From assembly GCF_001581925.1 (NCBI RefSeq), contig NZ_LQZA01000001.1, forward strand, positions 907,475 to 971,474: a stretch of 64,000 bases of DNA. The letters run 5' to 3'. How positions within the stretch are numbered: position 1 is the stretch's first letter; every line of letters starts with the position of its first letter. Below are positions 56,801 to 64,000 of the stretch, piece after piece. This DNA is from Ferrovum sp. PN-J185 (GTDB lineage: Bacteria > Pseudomonadota > Gammaproteobacteria > Burkholderiales > Ferrovaceae). The notes beneath the pieces are model-generated. The model was not told the origin of the DNA. It was given only the letters and a program-made list of their open reading frames with translations, and made no database searches. The position numbers were made by a program, and so were the translations under genes.

Positions 56801-57732
56801 CTATCATCACTATTACAGTTCCATATACTTTAGATAAGACCCTTGGTCCAGGCGTATTAGTTGCTTCTATGTTTTTTATGTGGCGCGTATTAAATCCTTT
56901 ACAAATTCTATTTGTAAATATGCCAAGAATAGACCGAATTAAAACTGCTGGGAAACAACTTGAATCACTGATGAATATACAAGCAGAACGATTTGAGACA
57001 ACCACATCGCCAATATCACGTGATTTAAAAGGACAAGTACAATTCTCACGCGTTTCCTTTAGATATTCTTTAAATGTTGATCCCGCACTTATTGGAGCAG
57101 ATTTCACAGTAAAACCTGGAGAAGTTGTTGCAATTTCAGGGCCCAACGGGGGTGGAAAATCCACAATTTTAAAACTATTGTTAGGAATGTATCCACCTCA
57201 AGCTGGAGCTATACTTATCGATGGTGTAGATATCAGACAACTTGATCCTCTGGAACTCAGAAGATTTTTTGGATACGCTCCTCAAGATACTCAATTTTTT
57301 AGAGCCACAATAAGTCAAAATCTACGTCTAGCAAAACCTGATGCGACTGATTATGAAATCAAACAAGTTTTAGAGTGGGCTGGAGCATTAGAACAAGTAG
57401 AAAAACTGCCTAATGGTCTTAATTACAGAATTGGAGACAATACCTCTGAACAGTTACCAGCAAGTTTAAGACAAAAACTAATATTAGCAAGAGCATATAT
57501 AACCGATGCACCCATCATGCTCTTTGATGAACCCGGTGCTGGATTGGATGAAATTGGTAATAATAAATTTATAGAAACTATTAGTTATTTCAAAGGAAGA
57601 AAAACCGTAATATTTATCACACATAGACCAAGCCACATGCGTCTAGCAGATACGTTAATCGTAATGCAACAAGGATATATCCGTGCTGCAGGCTCACCAG
57701 AAGCTCTATTAAAAGTACAACCGGCTGCCTAA
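53869..57732 (+). CDS. Double-length type I secretion ABC exporter (two TMD-NBD modules in one chain)
   Basis: 1287 residues, about twice the usual 580-720. Module 1: TMD about 20-310, NBD about 340-560. Module 2: a C39-like domain without catalytic Cys (about 590-715), TMD about 730-1010 and NBD about 1040-1270. NBD1 is degenerate: Walker A GVTGSGRTT has R380 for Lys, the catalytic Glu is D503 (LFDDATS), and the switch His is Q534 (VTQRPS). NBD2 is intact: K1097 (GPNGGGKST), D1220-E1221 (FDEPGAG), H1252. It should form an asymmetric exporter driving a large substrate with HlyD and TolC partners. Confidence 0.93.
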   Translation: MKKNNTKNNPTTLILDTMSPLKEDRVWIILSSLIISILALATPLIMLQVYDRILANGSLETLKILMSGTIIAVVFESLIKIIRSHISSWIAARFEHRAMTAITSRLLAMPLHDFEMVGIGVHNEYYKAVQSLKSYYSGQTFQNLIDVPFTFLYILVMALINVYMGLLVLFGYLIFFIVVWKTNFKYDQTVKDKNQIDLRRTNFLAETLGNIHTLKSMGMEILMLRRYEKLQETSAKSMQNLSFAMDIALNLGTVFSPLLNMLVITLGAYFVITTKMTTGDLAACLLLSGRSISPIQRLGGIWTKHKQEKIMRDELNQVLSKKPLPNSLDLVKPEVLHGQLELKNISYIFPKSDKPIFENISLKISYGETICIHGVTGSGRTTLMQIIAGLIKPTSGTVTYENIPLENIGATNLQNIISYLPQRSQLFEGTLIENISLYDDKKIGIALEKANTLKLGEFVSKLPKGWDSKVGDTAVEGMPPGFRQRISLVKGLTNDPEIILFDDATSSIDAEGEKLVIEYLQSAKKTKSIIIVTQRPSIQNLADIHYTLINGKLIPGKVNQNDSNVSNIVNSHLFSNETIHQPITIEDWKRIDLSIQSTFRKSNSLSSSLPELLKALGWRRSARELVESLPYFQDSFTIPMFENSMAQLGFLPHKINCNISEIDGRQTPCLFITNSNEAYVIYEINDNKIKIKRNINSGFEILTNYDESGIAYFFTKNKLVDSNNKFSTWIKTSTLRFRSLILYSGISSILSGLVLVVSSLFMMSIYNNIIPAGSIGILFNLAFGVLLALLSSTILIVHRAKILSYIAARIEYLFGTAIIRHIFSLSPILSERASVGSQLARISGFEAIRDLFTGPLASTMLEIPATIVVAIALGIINHYALIVLVVTVLTYFILYWTLEPYSSKLVFESGINSTKRNQFTIEMITKMRSIKESGGDFIWFKRFKEISAEATISAYKTEKLSATLVGLSYLIMMVSGLSIITITVPYTLDKTLGPGVLVASMFFMWRVLNPLQILFVNMPRIDRIKTAGKQLESLMNIQAERFETTTSPISRDLKGQVQFSRVSFRYSLNVDPALIGADFTVKPGEVVAISGPNGGGKSTILKLLLGMYPPQAGAILIDGVDIRQLDPLELRRFFGYAPQDTQFFRATISQNLRLAKPDATDYEIKQVLEWAGALEQVEKLPNGLNYRIGDNTSEQLPASLRQKLILARAYITDAPIMLFDEPGAGLDEIGNNKFIETISYFKGRKTVIFITHRPSHMRLADTLIVMQQGYIRAAGSPEALLKVQPAA

Positions 57733-57734
57733 TC

Positions 57735-58739
57735 ATGAAAAAAAGAAATAATATTAAAAAGATTATATTTGGCAATGATTCTGAAAACTATCTAGCTAAA
57801 AGCATCTTACTGGAAGAAGCTATTTCTCCATTCTATTTAAGAGGAACAATCTTATTTATTTCATTCTTAATTTTAGTTACGATTATTTGGGCATCATTTG
57901 CAAGACTTGATGTAGTAGCCAAAGCTATTGGAAAAATTGTACCAAGCGACTCGGTACAAGTGATACAACATCAAGATGGCGGAAGAATAAACAAAATATT
58001 TGTGGATGAAGGAAGCATTGTAAAGAAAGGAGACATGTTAATTTTACTGGACGATACTGCGGCCAAATCAGATTTAGAATCATTAAAAGCAAAAAGTGAA
58101 AAATTAAAAAGCGAGGTTAAGTACTTAAGTGAGCTAGCCAATATAAGATCAACACTTGCAAAACAAAATCTTGTTCCCAAAACAAGCTCACTAGATGCAG
58201 AAAAATCTTTAGCACAAACAGAAGGTGATTATGAAAGCACAGTATTTGAAATTAATAAACTAGAAGATCGGTTGTCACGTACTGAAATAAGATCTCCTTC
58301 AAATGGAATTGTACAGGATCTAAAATATAGAACCATTGGGGGAGTAATACCGCCAGGCGCTACTGTGATGAATGTAGTACCCTCAAACGACACATTGCGT
58401 GCTGAACTCCATGTTTCAACCAATGATATTGGACATATTAATGTTGGACAAAATGTAAGGCTCAAACTTGATACGTATGATTTTATGCGTTATGGAGTAA
58501 TTAATGGAAAAATTTCAGTTGTCTCTGCATATAGTAGTATCGATGACAAAACAAACCTTCCCTACTTTTTATGTTATGCAACAGTACCAATAAAATACCT
58601 TGGAGATAAAACAAGACAATTACCTATACAGCCTGGTATGACATTGCAGGCTGATATAGTTACTTACAATCAAACCGTATTGGAATATGTGCTTCGTCCT
58701 ATATATATTGCCTTTAAAGAAGGCATGAAGGAGAGATAA
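57735..58739 (+). CDS. Short HlyD-family membrane fusion protein
   Basis: 334 residues, clearly shorter than HlyD/LapC relatives (about 430-480). A single N-terminal membrane helix (FLILVTIIWASFARLD) is followed by the lipoyl half (VIQHQDGGRINKIFVDEGSI), a much reduced coiled-coil hairpin (about 115-180), the second lipoyl half (IRSPSNGIVQDLKYRTIGGV) and a beta-barrel ending IQPGMTLQADIVT. The C-terminal LRPI of T1SS adaptors is present. It would link the ABC exporter to the TolC-like channel. Two bases follow the exporter stop. Confidence 0.91.
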   Translation: MKKRNNIKKIIFGNDSENYLAKSILLEEAISPFYLRGTILFISFLILVTIIWASFARLDVVAKAIGKIVPSDSVQVIQHQDGGRINKIFVDEGSIVKKGDMLILLDDTAAKSDLESLKAKSEKLKSEVKYLSELANIRSTLAKQNLVPKTSSLDAEKSLAQTEGDYESTVFEINKLEDRLSRTEIRSPSNGIVQDLKYRTIGGVIPPGATVMNVVPSNDTLRAELHVSTNDIGHINVGQNVRLKLDTYDFMRYGVINGKISVVSAYSSIDDKTNLPYFLCYATVPIKYLGDKTRQLPIQPGMTLQADIVTYNQTVLEYVLRPIYIAFKEGMKER

Positions 58740-58740
58740 T

Positions 58741-60294
58741 ATGAAACTCTCTAAAAGACAAGTGCAAATATTAAACCTGATCAAGGAAGGAAAATCCAAT
58801 TTTGAAATTGGTAATACTTTAACAATTTCTGAGGGTACTGTTAAACAACATCTATTTCAACTATATAAAAAACTAAATGTAAAAAACAGGACTCAAGCTT
58901 TAATAAAGTATCAAAATAGCTTAACAAGCTCTGATAGTGTAACTAAAAATCCGAAAACCAAAGTCTTAAATAACAAATTTACATGGAGGCTAATTTCGTC
59001 ATTATCGCTTGTACCAGAATTAGAAAAAATAGACAAAAATACTTCATCAATAATAAAAATAAATAACCAAATAAACCAACTCAAAAGTGAAGCTGAAACA
59101 ATATGTTCAATATTTGATGGAAATCTAATAACAATACCAGGAGTAGGTATTGTGATGCTATTTGGTTTTCCGCAAGATCACTCTGATGACTGTCATAGAT
59201 CAGTAATTGCAGCTCAATATCTTACTAGATGGTCGAAAAACAATATTACTATTCCAATAAAATTCGGAATAGTTACATTACCAGAAGTTTATCTTGAAGA
59301 TAAAAATATAGTATTTAAAACAGAATCTATTGAGAATTCTATAAAATTAGCAAAATTATCAAAACTTTATCAAATTTCTGTAAATGAAATTACCTATCAA
59401 TTTACCAAGTCACTTTTTTATTATTCAGAACAAAAAATCACTAACGATAAAGATAGAACTATATATAGAGATCTAACAAACGACGTAACTAAATACAAAA
59501 ATCATAATTACTATAATTACGTATCTATACTTTTTGAAAAAATAAAAACAACCCAATATTTACAAATCAAAATATTTTGTCTTGATCATACGGAAATTGT
59601 ATTAATTCAAGATTTGATTCAAAATATCTCAAATAATGAAAATTTAATTGCTCTTCGTATATCACTTCCACATTTTAAAAATGAAGAATTATTTTATAAA
59701 TCATTATTAGGTCAGATACTTCTTAATAATAAAATCATAGAAAATAGTTCAGTAATTTCAATAATTAAAAAAGCAGAATTATCAGAAAAAGAAAAGGTTA
59801 TATTCCTTTTAAAAGCAATAAATAAAACAAATAAATTAATCCTTAATTTAGTAGGCTTCAACTCAGAATATGAAGCCAATAAAATATTAGAAAATATTGA
59901 TATTAAAGATGACAAGAGTTTGGGTTTTTGTTTGATTATGTCTGAAATTAATATAAATATAAAAGGCAAAATAAAAATAAAATATTTTGAATTTCAAAAC
60001 AACGAATGGGATAATACCAAATCCTATTCTTTTAAAATTAATCAGTATAATAAGAATATTCAACACTACCATTCAGAACTATCTAGGATAATTTCATCCT
60101 TAACAGCCAAGTCACTTGAAATACTTTATCGACTTGCACATAAAAGAATTGTTTATCTGAGTAACATAAGTGATTCGATTGATGAGCTAAAAAACACAAA
60201 TTTAGTAGATACTGATGAAAACAGAATAATTCTTAAAAATAAAAAAGTGGCGGAAATTTTAAAAGAAATAATTTTCAATCCAGAATCAAATTAA
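58741..60294 (+). CDS. LuxR-type HTH protein with degenerate nucleotide-cyclase-like domain
   Basis: 517 residues. Residues 1-60 form a LuxR/GerE HTH at the unusual N-terminal position (LSKRQVQILNLIKEGKSNFE, TVKQHLFQLYKKLNVKNRTQ). Residues about 110-215 resemble a class III cyclase catalytic fold (IPGVGIVMLFGFPQDHSDDC, HRSVIAAQYL), but the GDG metal Asp is absent and the N/R pair is not visible. About 300 C-terminal residues resemble no family I know and lack a Walker A loop. It begins one base after the hlyD-like stop. A regulator responding to a nucleotide made by the upstream MerR-cyclase is conceivable but unproven. Confidence 0.7.
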   Translation: MKLSKRQVQILNLIKEGKSNFEIGNTLTISEGTVKQHLFQLYKKLNVKNRTQALIKYQNSLTSSDSVTKNPKTKVLNNKFTWRLISSLSLVPELEKIDKNTSSIIKINNQINQLKSEAETICSIFDGNLITIPGVGIVMLFGFPQDHSDDCHRSVIAAQYLTRWSKNNITIPIKFGIVTLPEVYLEDKNIVFKTESIENSIKLAKLSKLYQISVNEITYQFTKSLFYYSEQKITNDKDRTIYRDLTNDVTKYKNHNYYNYVSILFEKIKTTQYLQIKIFCLDHTEIVLIQDLIQNISNNENLIALRISLPHFKNEELFYKSLLGQILLNNKIIENSSVISIIKKAELSEKEKVIFLLKAINKTNKLILNLVGFNSEYEANKILENIDIKDDKSLGFCLIMSEININIKGKIKIKYFEFQNNEWDNTKSYSFKINQYNKNIQHYHSELSRIISSLTAKSLEILYRLAHKRIVYLSNISDSIDELKNTNLVDTDENRIILKNKKVAEILKEIIFNPESN

Positions 60295-60298
60295 AAAT

Positions 60299-62110
60299 AT
60301 GGATACTTTCAATATTGAACAATTTGAACATGACTGTATTTACAATAAAAGTACTGCTGTTAGTATTTTAATAGATTTATTATCGAATTTTGATAAAACA
60401 CATGGCAACTGGCCAATAGTAAATACTTCTATTAAGTTAAATTTACCAAATAAAGATTTAATACAAAATTACATTATTTCAAGAATTTTAGGAAGTTTAA
60501 ACTATTTATTCATATCAGAAACAGATTTCATAACAAATAATCAAAAAATTCAACTGCTATCACTACAAAGATGGCTTGCAATATTATATGGTGCAAGTGA
60601 TTTAAAAAATGCAGATCATTTAATAAATTTAATCACAAAAAAAAATACCAACTCAATATCTATAAAAAAAGAACAATTTTATTCAATACTTTTATTATGT
60701 TTTCCAGATTCTAGTCATGATTTTTCTTTAGATGAGCTATGGCTTATTAATAAAGAATTAACCCTATCCTGGTGTTTCTCTATACTCAGTAATAGAATAA
60801 TTATCACTAAGGAGGGTTTTTTAAAAAGAGAAAAAATTCTTGAGTATTTGGATTCAAAACATGAAGAAAATTTTAATATTGATTTAATACCTCAATCTAT
60901 TTTACATGATGTTTATATGCATTGTAGTTACGCTTTTACTCCAAAAAAACATGGGGTAAAAAAAATAATTAATAAAATTATTCTTAACCTATTACATAAA
61001 AACAACATTACTGATATTCAAAATTTCACTAATTCAAATAAAAGAAAAATTTTCGTAATTGTTGAATGGTTCACAAGCTCACATTCTATTTATAGAACAC
61101 ATTCAAAATCCATCGAAGGCTTAAAAGATAAATTTGAGGTTATTGGAATCGGTTATTCAGAAATGGTTGATAAAACAACCATTAAATCTTTTAATAAATA
61201 TATATCAATACCTAAAACGACAGTACTAAACCAAATAAAGTTTATAAAAGGTTTGGCTTTACAAGAGAATCCAATTTTTATTTATATGCCAAGTGTTGGC
61301 ATGTTTCCATTAACAGTCTGGTTATCAAATCTAAGAATTGCTAAATTTCAATTTATAGGTTTAGGACATCCCGCAACAACCTTTTCCTCACATATTGATT
61401 ATGTTGTAGTTGAGGAAGATTTTATTGGGAAAGAAGAAGTGTTTTCAGAGAAACTTCTCCGTTTACCGAAAAATGCTATGCCTTATAGATATCCCCCAGA
61501 TTTCAATGAGAAATTTCTATTTAAAAGAAATAAAACTAATTTAAAAAATAAAAATATAACAGTTTGTGCTACGTCCATGAAAATTAATTATGTATTTTTA
61601 AATACATGTAATGAAATTAGTAAAAAATCAGTAAAAAAAATTAATTTTAATTTCCTTATAGGTAACGTAAGAGGAATTTCACACAAATATATAAGTAAAG
61701 TTTTTAATACATTACTTAATTGCAGTTATATTATCCATGGACAACAAAGTTATTCTGACTATCTGTCAAAAATTGCTGATTCTGACTTATTTATTAATCC
61801 CTTTCCGTTTGGAAATACTAATGGACTCATAGATACAGTTTTAGTAGAAAAAATTGGTATTTGCAAAACTGGCGAACAAGTTCATGAACACATTGACGAA
61901 GGATTATTTAGACGAATTGGGTTCCCTGATTGGACAATAACAAATACAGTTAGTGAATACATAAACGCAACATTAAAACTACTACATGAATGTGACTCAA
62001 TTTCAGATTATAAAACCAAAAAACACTCAACAAATTTAAAAAAATATGTATTAAATGGCGACATATCGATCTTAAGTAAGCTATTAATTGAGATAACCAA
62101 TGATAAATAA
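60299..62110 (+). CDS. HMW1C/NGT-family cytoplasmic protein N-glycosyltransferase
   Basis: 603 residues. The C-terminal 350 residues match HMW1C/NGT enzymes (GT41): SHSIYRTHSKSIEGLKDK, IFIYMPSVGM, FIGLGHPATTFSSHIDYV, FSEKLLRLPKNAMPYRY, NPFPFGNTNGLIDTV and CKTGEQVHEHIDEGLFRRIG. The N-terminal helical region is divergent but of the expected size (ApNGT about 620). These enzymes attach hexoses from UDP-sugars to Asn in N-X-S/T sequons in the cytoplasm. It is inside the type I secretion operon and faces a gene for a sequon-dense repeat protein, its probable substrate. Confidence 0.92.
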   Translation: MDTFNIEQFEHDCIYNKSTAVSILIDLLSNFDKTHGNWPIVNTSIKLNLPNKDLIQNYIISRILGSLNYLFISETDFITNNQKIQLLSLQRWLAILYGASDLKNADHLINLITKKNTNSISIKKEQFYSILLLCFPDSSHDFSLDELWLINKELTLSWCFSILSNRIIITKEGFLKREKILEYLDSKHEENFNIDLIPQSILHDVYMHCSYAFTPKKHGVKKIINKIILNLLHKNNITDIQNFTNSNKRKIFVIVEWFTSSHSIYRTHSKSIEGLKDKFEVIGIGYSEMVDKTTIKSFNKYISIPKTTVLNQIKFIKGLALQENPIFIYMPSVGMFPLTVWLSNLRIAKFQFIGLGHPATTFSSHIDYVVVEEDFIGKEEVFSEKLLRLPKNAMPYRYPPDFNEKFLFKRNKTNLKNKNITVCATSMKINYVFLNTCNEISKKSVKKINFNFLIGNVRGISHKYISKVFNTLLNCSYIIHGQQSYSDYLSKIADSDLFINPFPFGNTNGLIDTVLVEKIGICKTGEQVHEHIDEGLFRRIGFPDWTITNTVSEYINATLKLLHECDSISDYKTKKHSTNLKKYVLNGDISILSKLLIEITNDK

Positions 62111-62849
62111 AATTTTTTTAATTTTGTTTACTCTATTACTTTCACTATACACACTGAATGCGAACTCTGTTCAAATAAAAATTATTACTATCAGCGGTAG
62201 TATTGATGAAACTTTATATCAGAGATTTTTAAAACTTAATTTATCAAATGATTTTAGTGCAATACCCGCTGGTCTTATTGTGTTTCTCGATAGCCCAGGC
62301 GGTGATGTTGATATTGCAATGAAAATGGGTAAAATTTTACGTAACTTTAACGCTCAAATTTTTGTTACTAAAAAATGTGCGAGCGCTTGCGTTCTGATAT
62401 TCGCTAGTGGTGTAGTTAGAGACGCGCCAGAATTAAGCTTAGGAATACACAGATTTTCTATAAATAGTTATGATGTAAAATCAAAAAAAAATATACCAGT
62501 ATATTTGTCAAAAGCATCTTCTGATTATAGTTTGATAATATATAAAAGAATTAATTCTTACCTAAAAGAAATGAATATAGATACTTCACTTTTAAAAAAA
62601 ATGGAAGAAACTGATCCTAATAATATAAGTTGGCTTTCTCGCTTGGATGCTAAAAGGTACAATCTAATAGGTTACGACGATAATTACATATATAGTAAAG
62701 TAGAGAGTCTTCAATTGTTTGAAAACATTAGTTCATCAAGCTATAAAATAATAATCAACCAAATCTCTAACAACTGTGTGCTAAATAGTAAATTCATACA
62801 AAACCAGTTCATAAATTGCTATAAAAAATTGTTAATTAATAAAAATTAA
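62100..62849 (+). CDS. ClpP-fold periplasmic protein (COG3904-like)
   Basis: 249 residues with a signal peptide (IFLILFTLLLSLYTLNANS). The crotonase/ClpP fold shows in VFLDSPGGDVDIAMKMGKIL, KKCASACVLIFASGV (Ser at the ClpP nucleophile position, flanked by two Cys) and LGIHRF (candidate His). This is the COG3904 group of predicted exported ClpP-like proteins. It could be a protease acting on the exported repeat protein, but activity is not shown for the group. It overlaps the glycosyltransferase gene by 11 bases and is the last gene of the operon. Confidence 0.82.
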   Translation: MINKIFLILFTLLLSLYTLNANSVQIKIITISGSIDETLYQRFLKLNLSNDFSAIPAGLIVFLDSPGGDVDIAMKMGKILRNFNAQIFVTKKCASACVLIFASGVVRDAPELSLGIHRFSINSYDVKSKKNIPVYLSKASSDYSLIIYKRINSYLKEMNIDTSLLKKMEETDPNNISWLSRLDAKRYNLIGYDDNYIYSKVESLQLFENISSSSYKIIINQISNNCVLNSKFIQNQFINCYKKLLINKN

Positions 62850-63096
62850 ATTAATCAATTAAATTCTAAATCATTTTGTATGAAGATGCTCATATTCACA
62901 TATTCTACTTTATTAAAAGTTTATATTTTCAATTCTCTTTTCTTCCTAGCCTAACAACATATAAGCTTAGTTATATATTTATATACTTAAAACTCTTAAT
63001 AATATAACAGTTTTTAAAATTCAATGATAAAGGACTTATATGAATAACATACACCTAATAATTTCAGACTTATCCAAAATAAAATCAACATATTTT

Positions 63097-64000
63097 TTAA
63101 TCATGATTTTTTGGCGTAATACTCAAATGAACATCGGATGAGGATGATGTCGTGGATTCATAGTGAATAGTATGGTTTTGTGAATCATAATAAAAATTAG
63201 GCTTATTAGAATTAGCATTGCTATCCAAATTAAGAGTGGCTATATCAACCCAATTATGATTTTCATTTACAAACAATTCATAGGAGCCAGAGTTTTTACT
63301 ATTTCCACCATTACCATTGTCTACAATTTCTATCCAATTTTGAACATGTCCAGTATCTACTGAACCAGATATTATGTTTGCCAAAGATAACTGATCATGA
63401 TTTGTTGTAGAAAAATTATTAATATCTATATGACTATTTTGAGAAATATTAAACAAATCATTTCCTGAATGAGTATCTACCAAACTCACATTTAAATTCG
63501 CACTAGAATTAAAGTTAAATATATCGTTTCCATCGCCAACGGTAATATTTACTTGCCCAACACCACTAGCAGTATTTATGTAGAAGGTATCATTACCACT
63601 ACCAGTTACGATATTCAAATTACCAGAGTTATCTGTAACATTGAACGTATTACTACCATTTCCAGAAGTAAGATTTATATCTCCAGCGCCACTTGATGTA
63701 TTGATATTGTATGAGTCATTACCGTCACCTGATGTAATATTCAAATTGCCAGAGTTATCTGTAACATTGTACGTATTACTACCATTTCCAGAAGTAAGAT
63801 TTATATCTCCTACGCCACTTGATGTATTGATATTGTATGAGTCATTACCGTCACCTGATGTAATATTCAAATTGCCAGAGTTATCTATTACGTTATACGT
63901 ATCACTACCATTTCCAGAAGTAAGATTTATATCTCCAGCACCACTTGATGTATTGATATTGTATGAGTCATTACCGTCACCCGTTGTAATACTTAAATTA
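63097..64000 (-). CDS. Giant sequon-rich, RTX-like repeat protein (C-terminal part; N-terminus beyond the window)
   Basis: About 300 C-terminal residues are visible and the frame stays open to the window edge. Residues consist of 42-residue repeats with GDGNDSYNINTSSG and GNGSNTYNVTDNSG halves, each repeat containing six N-X-S/T sites (NIT, NDS, NTS, NLT, NGS, NVT). More degenerate GSGNDTFYI and GDGNDIFNF units follow, then a non-repetitive tail with FNISQNSHIDINNF, VQNWIEIVDNGN and a Ser/Thr-rich end, like type I secretion C-terminal regions. There are no Cys residues. It is convergent with the secretion/glycosylation operon. Probably an exported surface protein or adhesin. Confidence 0.88.
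   Translation of the reverse strand, partial: NLSITTGDGNDSYNINTSSGAGDINLTSGNGSDTYNVIDNSGNLNITSGDGNDSYNINTSSGVGDINLTSGNGSNTYNVTDNSGNLNITSGDGNDSYNINTSSGAGDINLTSGNGSNTFNVTDNSGNLNIVTGSGNDTFYINTASGVGQVNITVGDGNDIFNFNSSANLNVSLVDTHSGNDLFNISQNSHIDINNFSTTNHDQLSLANIISGSVDTGHVQNWIEIVDNGNGGNSKNSGSYELFVNENHNWVDIATLNLDSNANSNKPNFYYDSQNHTIHYESTTSSSSDVHLSITPKNHD
63617..64000 (-). repeat. 126-bp tandem repeats of the giant protein gene
   Basis: Three full units start at 63617, 63743 and 63869, and a fourth begins at 63995 and runs out of the window. They differ at only a few positions, mostly in the unit nearest the window edge, so the array was recently expanded or homogenised. Each unit codes for 42 residues, itself made of two related halves of 22 and 20 residues. 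Confidence 0.95.

Noticed and set aside
63040..63141. Small plus-strand frame of 33 codons starting MNNIHLI with a good AAAGGA ribosome site
   Set aside because: It overlaps the 3' end of the giant repeat gene in antisense, has no recognisable features and no conservation evidence; kept only as a possibility.
63617..64000. Regular repeats that could suggest a CRISPR array
   Set aside because: The 126-bp period is a multiple of three, has no variable spacers and lies in an open frame coding for protein repeats.

Overview
The window is AT-rich chromosomal DNA from a Gram-negative proteobacterium. The block rpsF-priB-rpsR-rplI-dnaB-radA next to rlmB-rnr is typical of Betaproteobacteria. A formamidase/urea/amide gene set (fmdA, fmdB, fmdC-like porin, five-gene ABC transporter) resembles the fmd system known from Methylophilus. 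A low-GC Nitrosomonadales/Methylophilaceae-like organism is my best inference. No rRNA or other species-level marker is present.

Layout. (1) 1-20.2 kb is a nitrogen-scavenging region. A partial branched-chain amino acid/amide-type binding protein lies behind a sigma-54-like promoter. A long minus-strand run urtABCDE-fmdA-fmdB-amiE-ureDAB-ureJ-ureCEFG follows, ending in a NCS1-transporter-fused hybrid histidine kinase and a LuxR-type response regulator. A porin (fmdC-like) is transcribed divergently from urtA. Together these genes would take amides and urea through the outer membrane (porin), import them (ABC transporter), release ammonia (FmdA, AmiE, urease) and probably sense a related solute (kinase/regulator). 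(2) 20.2-20.6 kb holds a decayed sodium:solute symporter gene. (3) 20.7-32.4 kb is an arsenic island: PiT phosphate carrier, ArsM methyltransferase, ArsS radical SAM enzyme, two glycosyltransferases, DUF3047, DUF547, a TVP38-FAD oxidoreductase fusion, a Cys-rich protein, an MTA-type phosphorylase, a fatty-acid-hydroxylase-family membrane protein, ArsH and ArsC. This is the gene set expected for making arsenosugars. No arsenite efflux pump or ArsR is visible. A broken GNAT gene and several palindromes separate it from tRNA-Leu(TAG).

(4) 33.3-41.5 kb is conserved housekeeping DNA: a degenerate SDR, radA, dnaB, ribosomal protein genes with priB, rlmB, rnr and tRNA-Leu(CAG). (5) 41.5-50.4 kb holds a Gly-rich repeat protein, a bestrophin-like channel, a TPR-glycosyltransferase and two cyclic-di-GMP proteins (hemerythrin-HD-GYP; CHASE-PAS-GGDEF with a dead EAL).

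(6) 50.5-64 kb is the most unusual part. A MerR-type DNA-binding protein fused to an apparently intact class III nucleotide cyclase faces a six-gene operon. The operon encodes a TolC-like channel, a double-length ABC exporter (two full modules in one chain, the first ATPase site degenerate), a short HlyD adaptor, a LuxR-HTH/pseudo-cyclase protein, an HMW1C/NGT-type cytoplasmic N-glycosyltransferase and a ClpP-fold periplasmic protein. Convergent with it is the 3' end of a large repeat protein. Its 42-residue (126-bp) repeats each carry six N-X-S/T sequons in a GDGND-type RTX-like framework. The simplest reading is a dedicated system that N-glycosylates a giant surface protein in the cytoplasm and exports it by type I secretion under cyclic-nucleotide-linked control.
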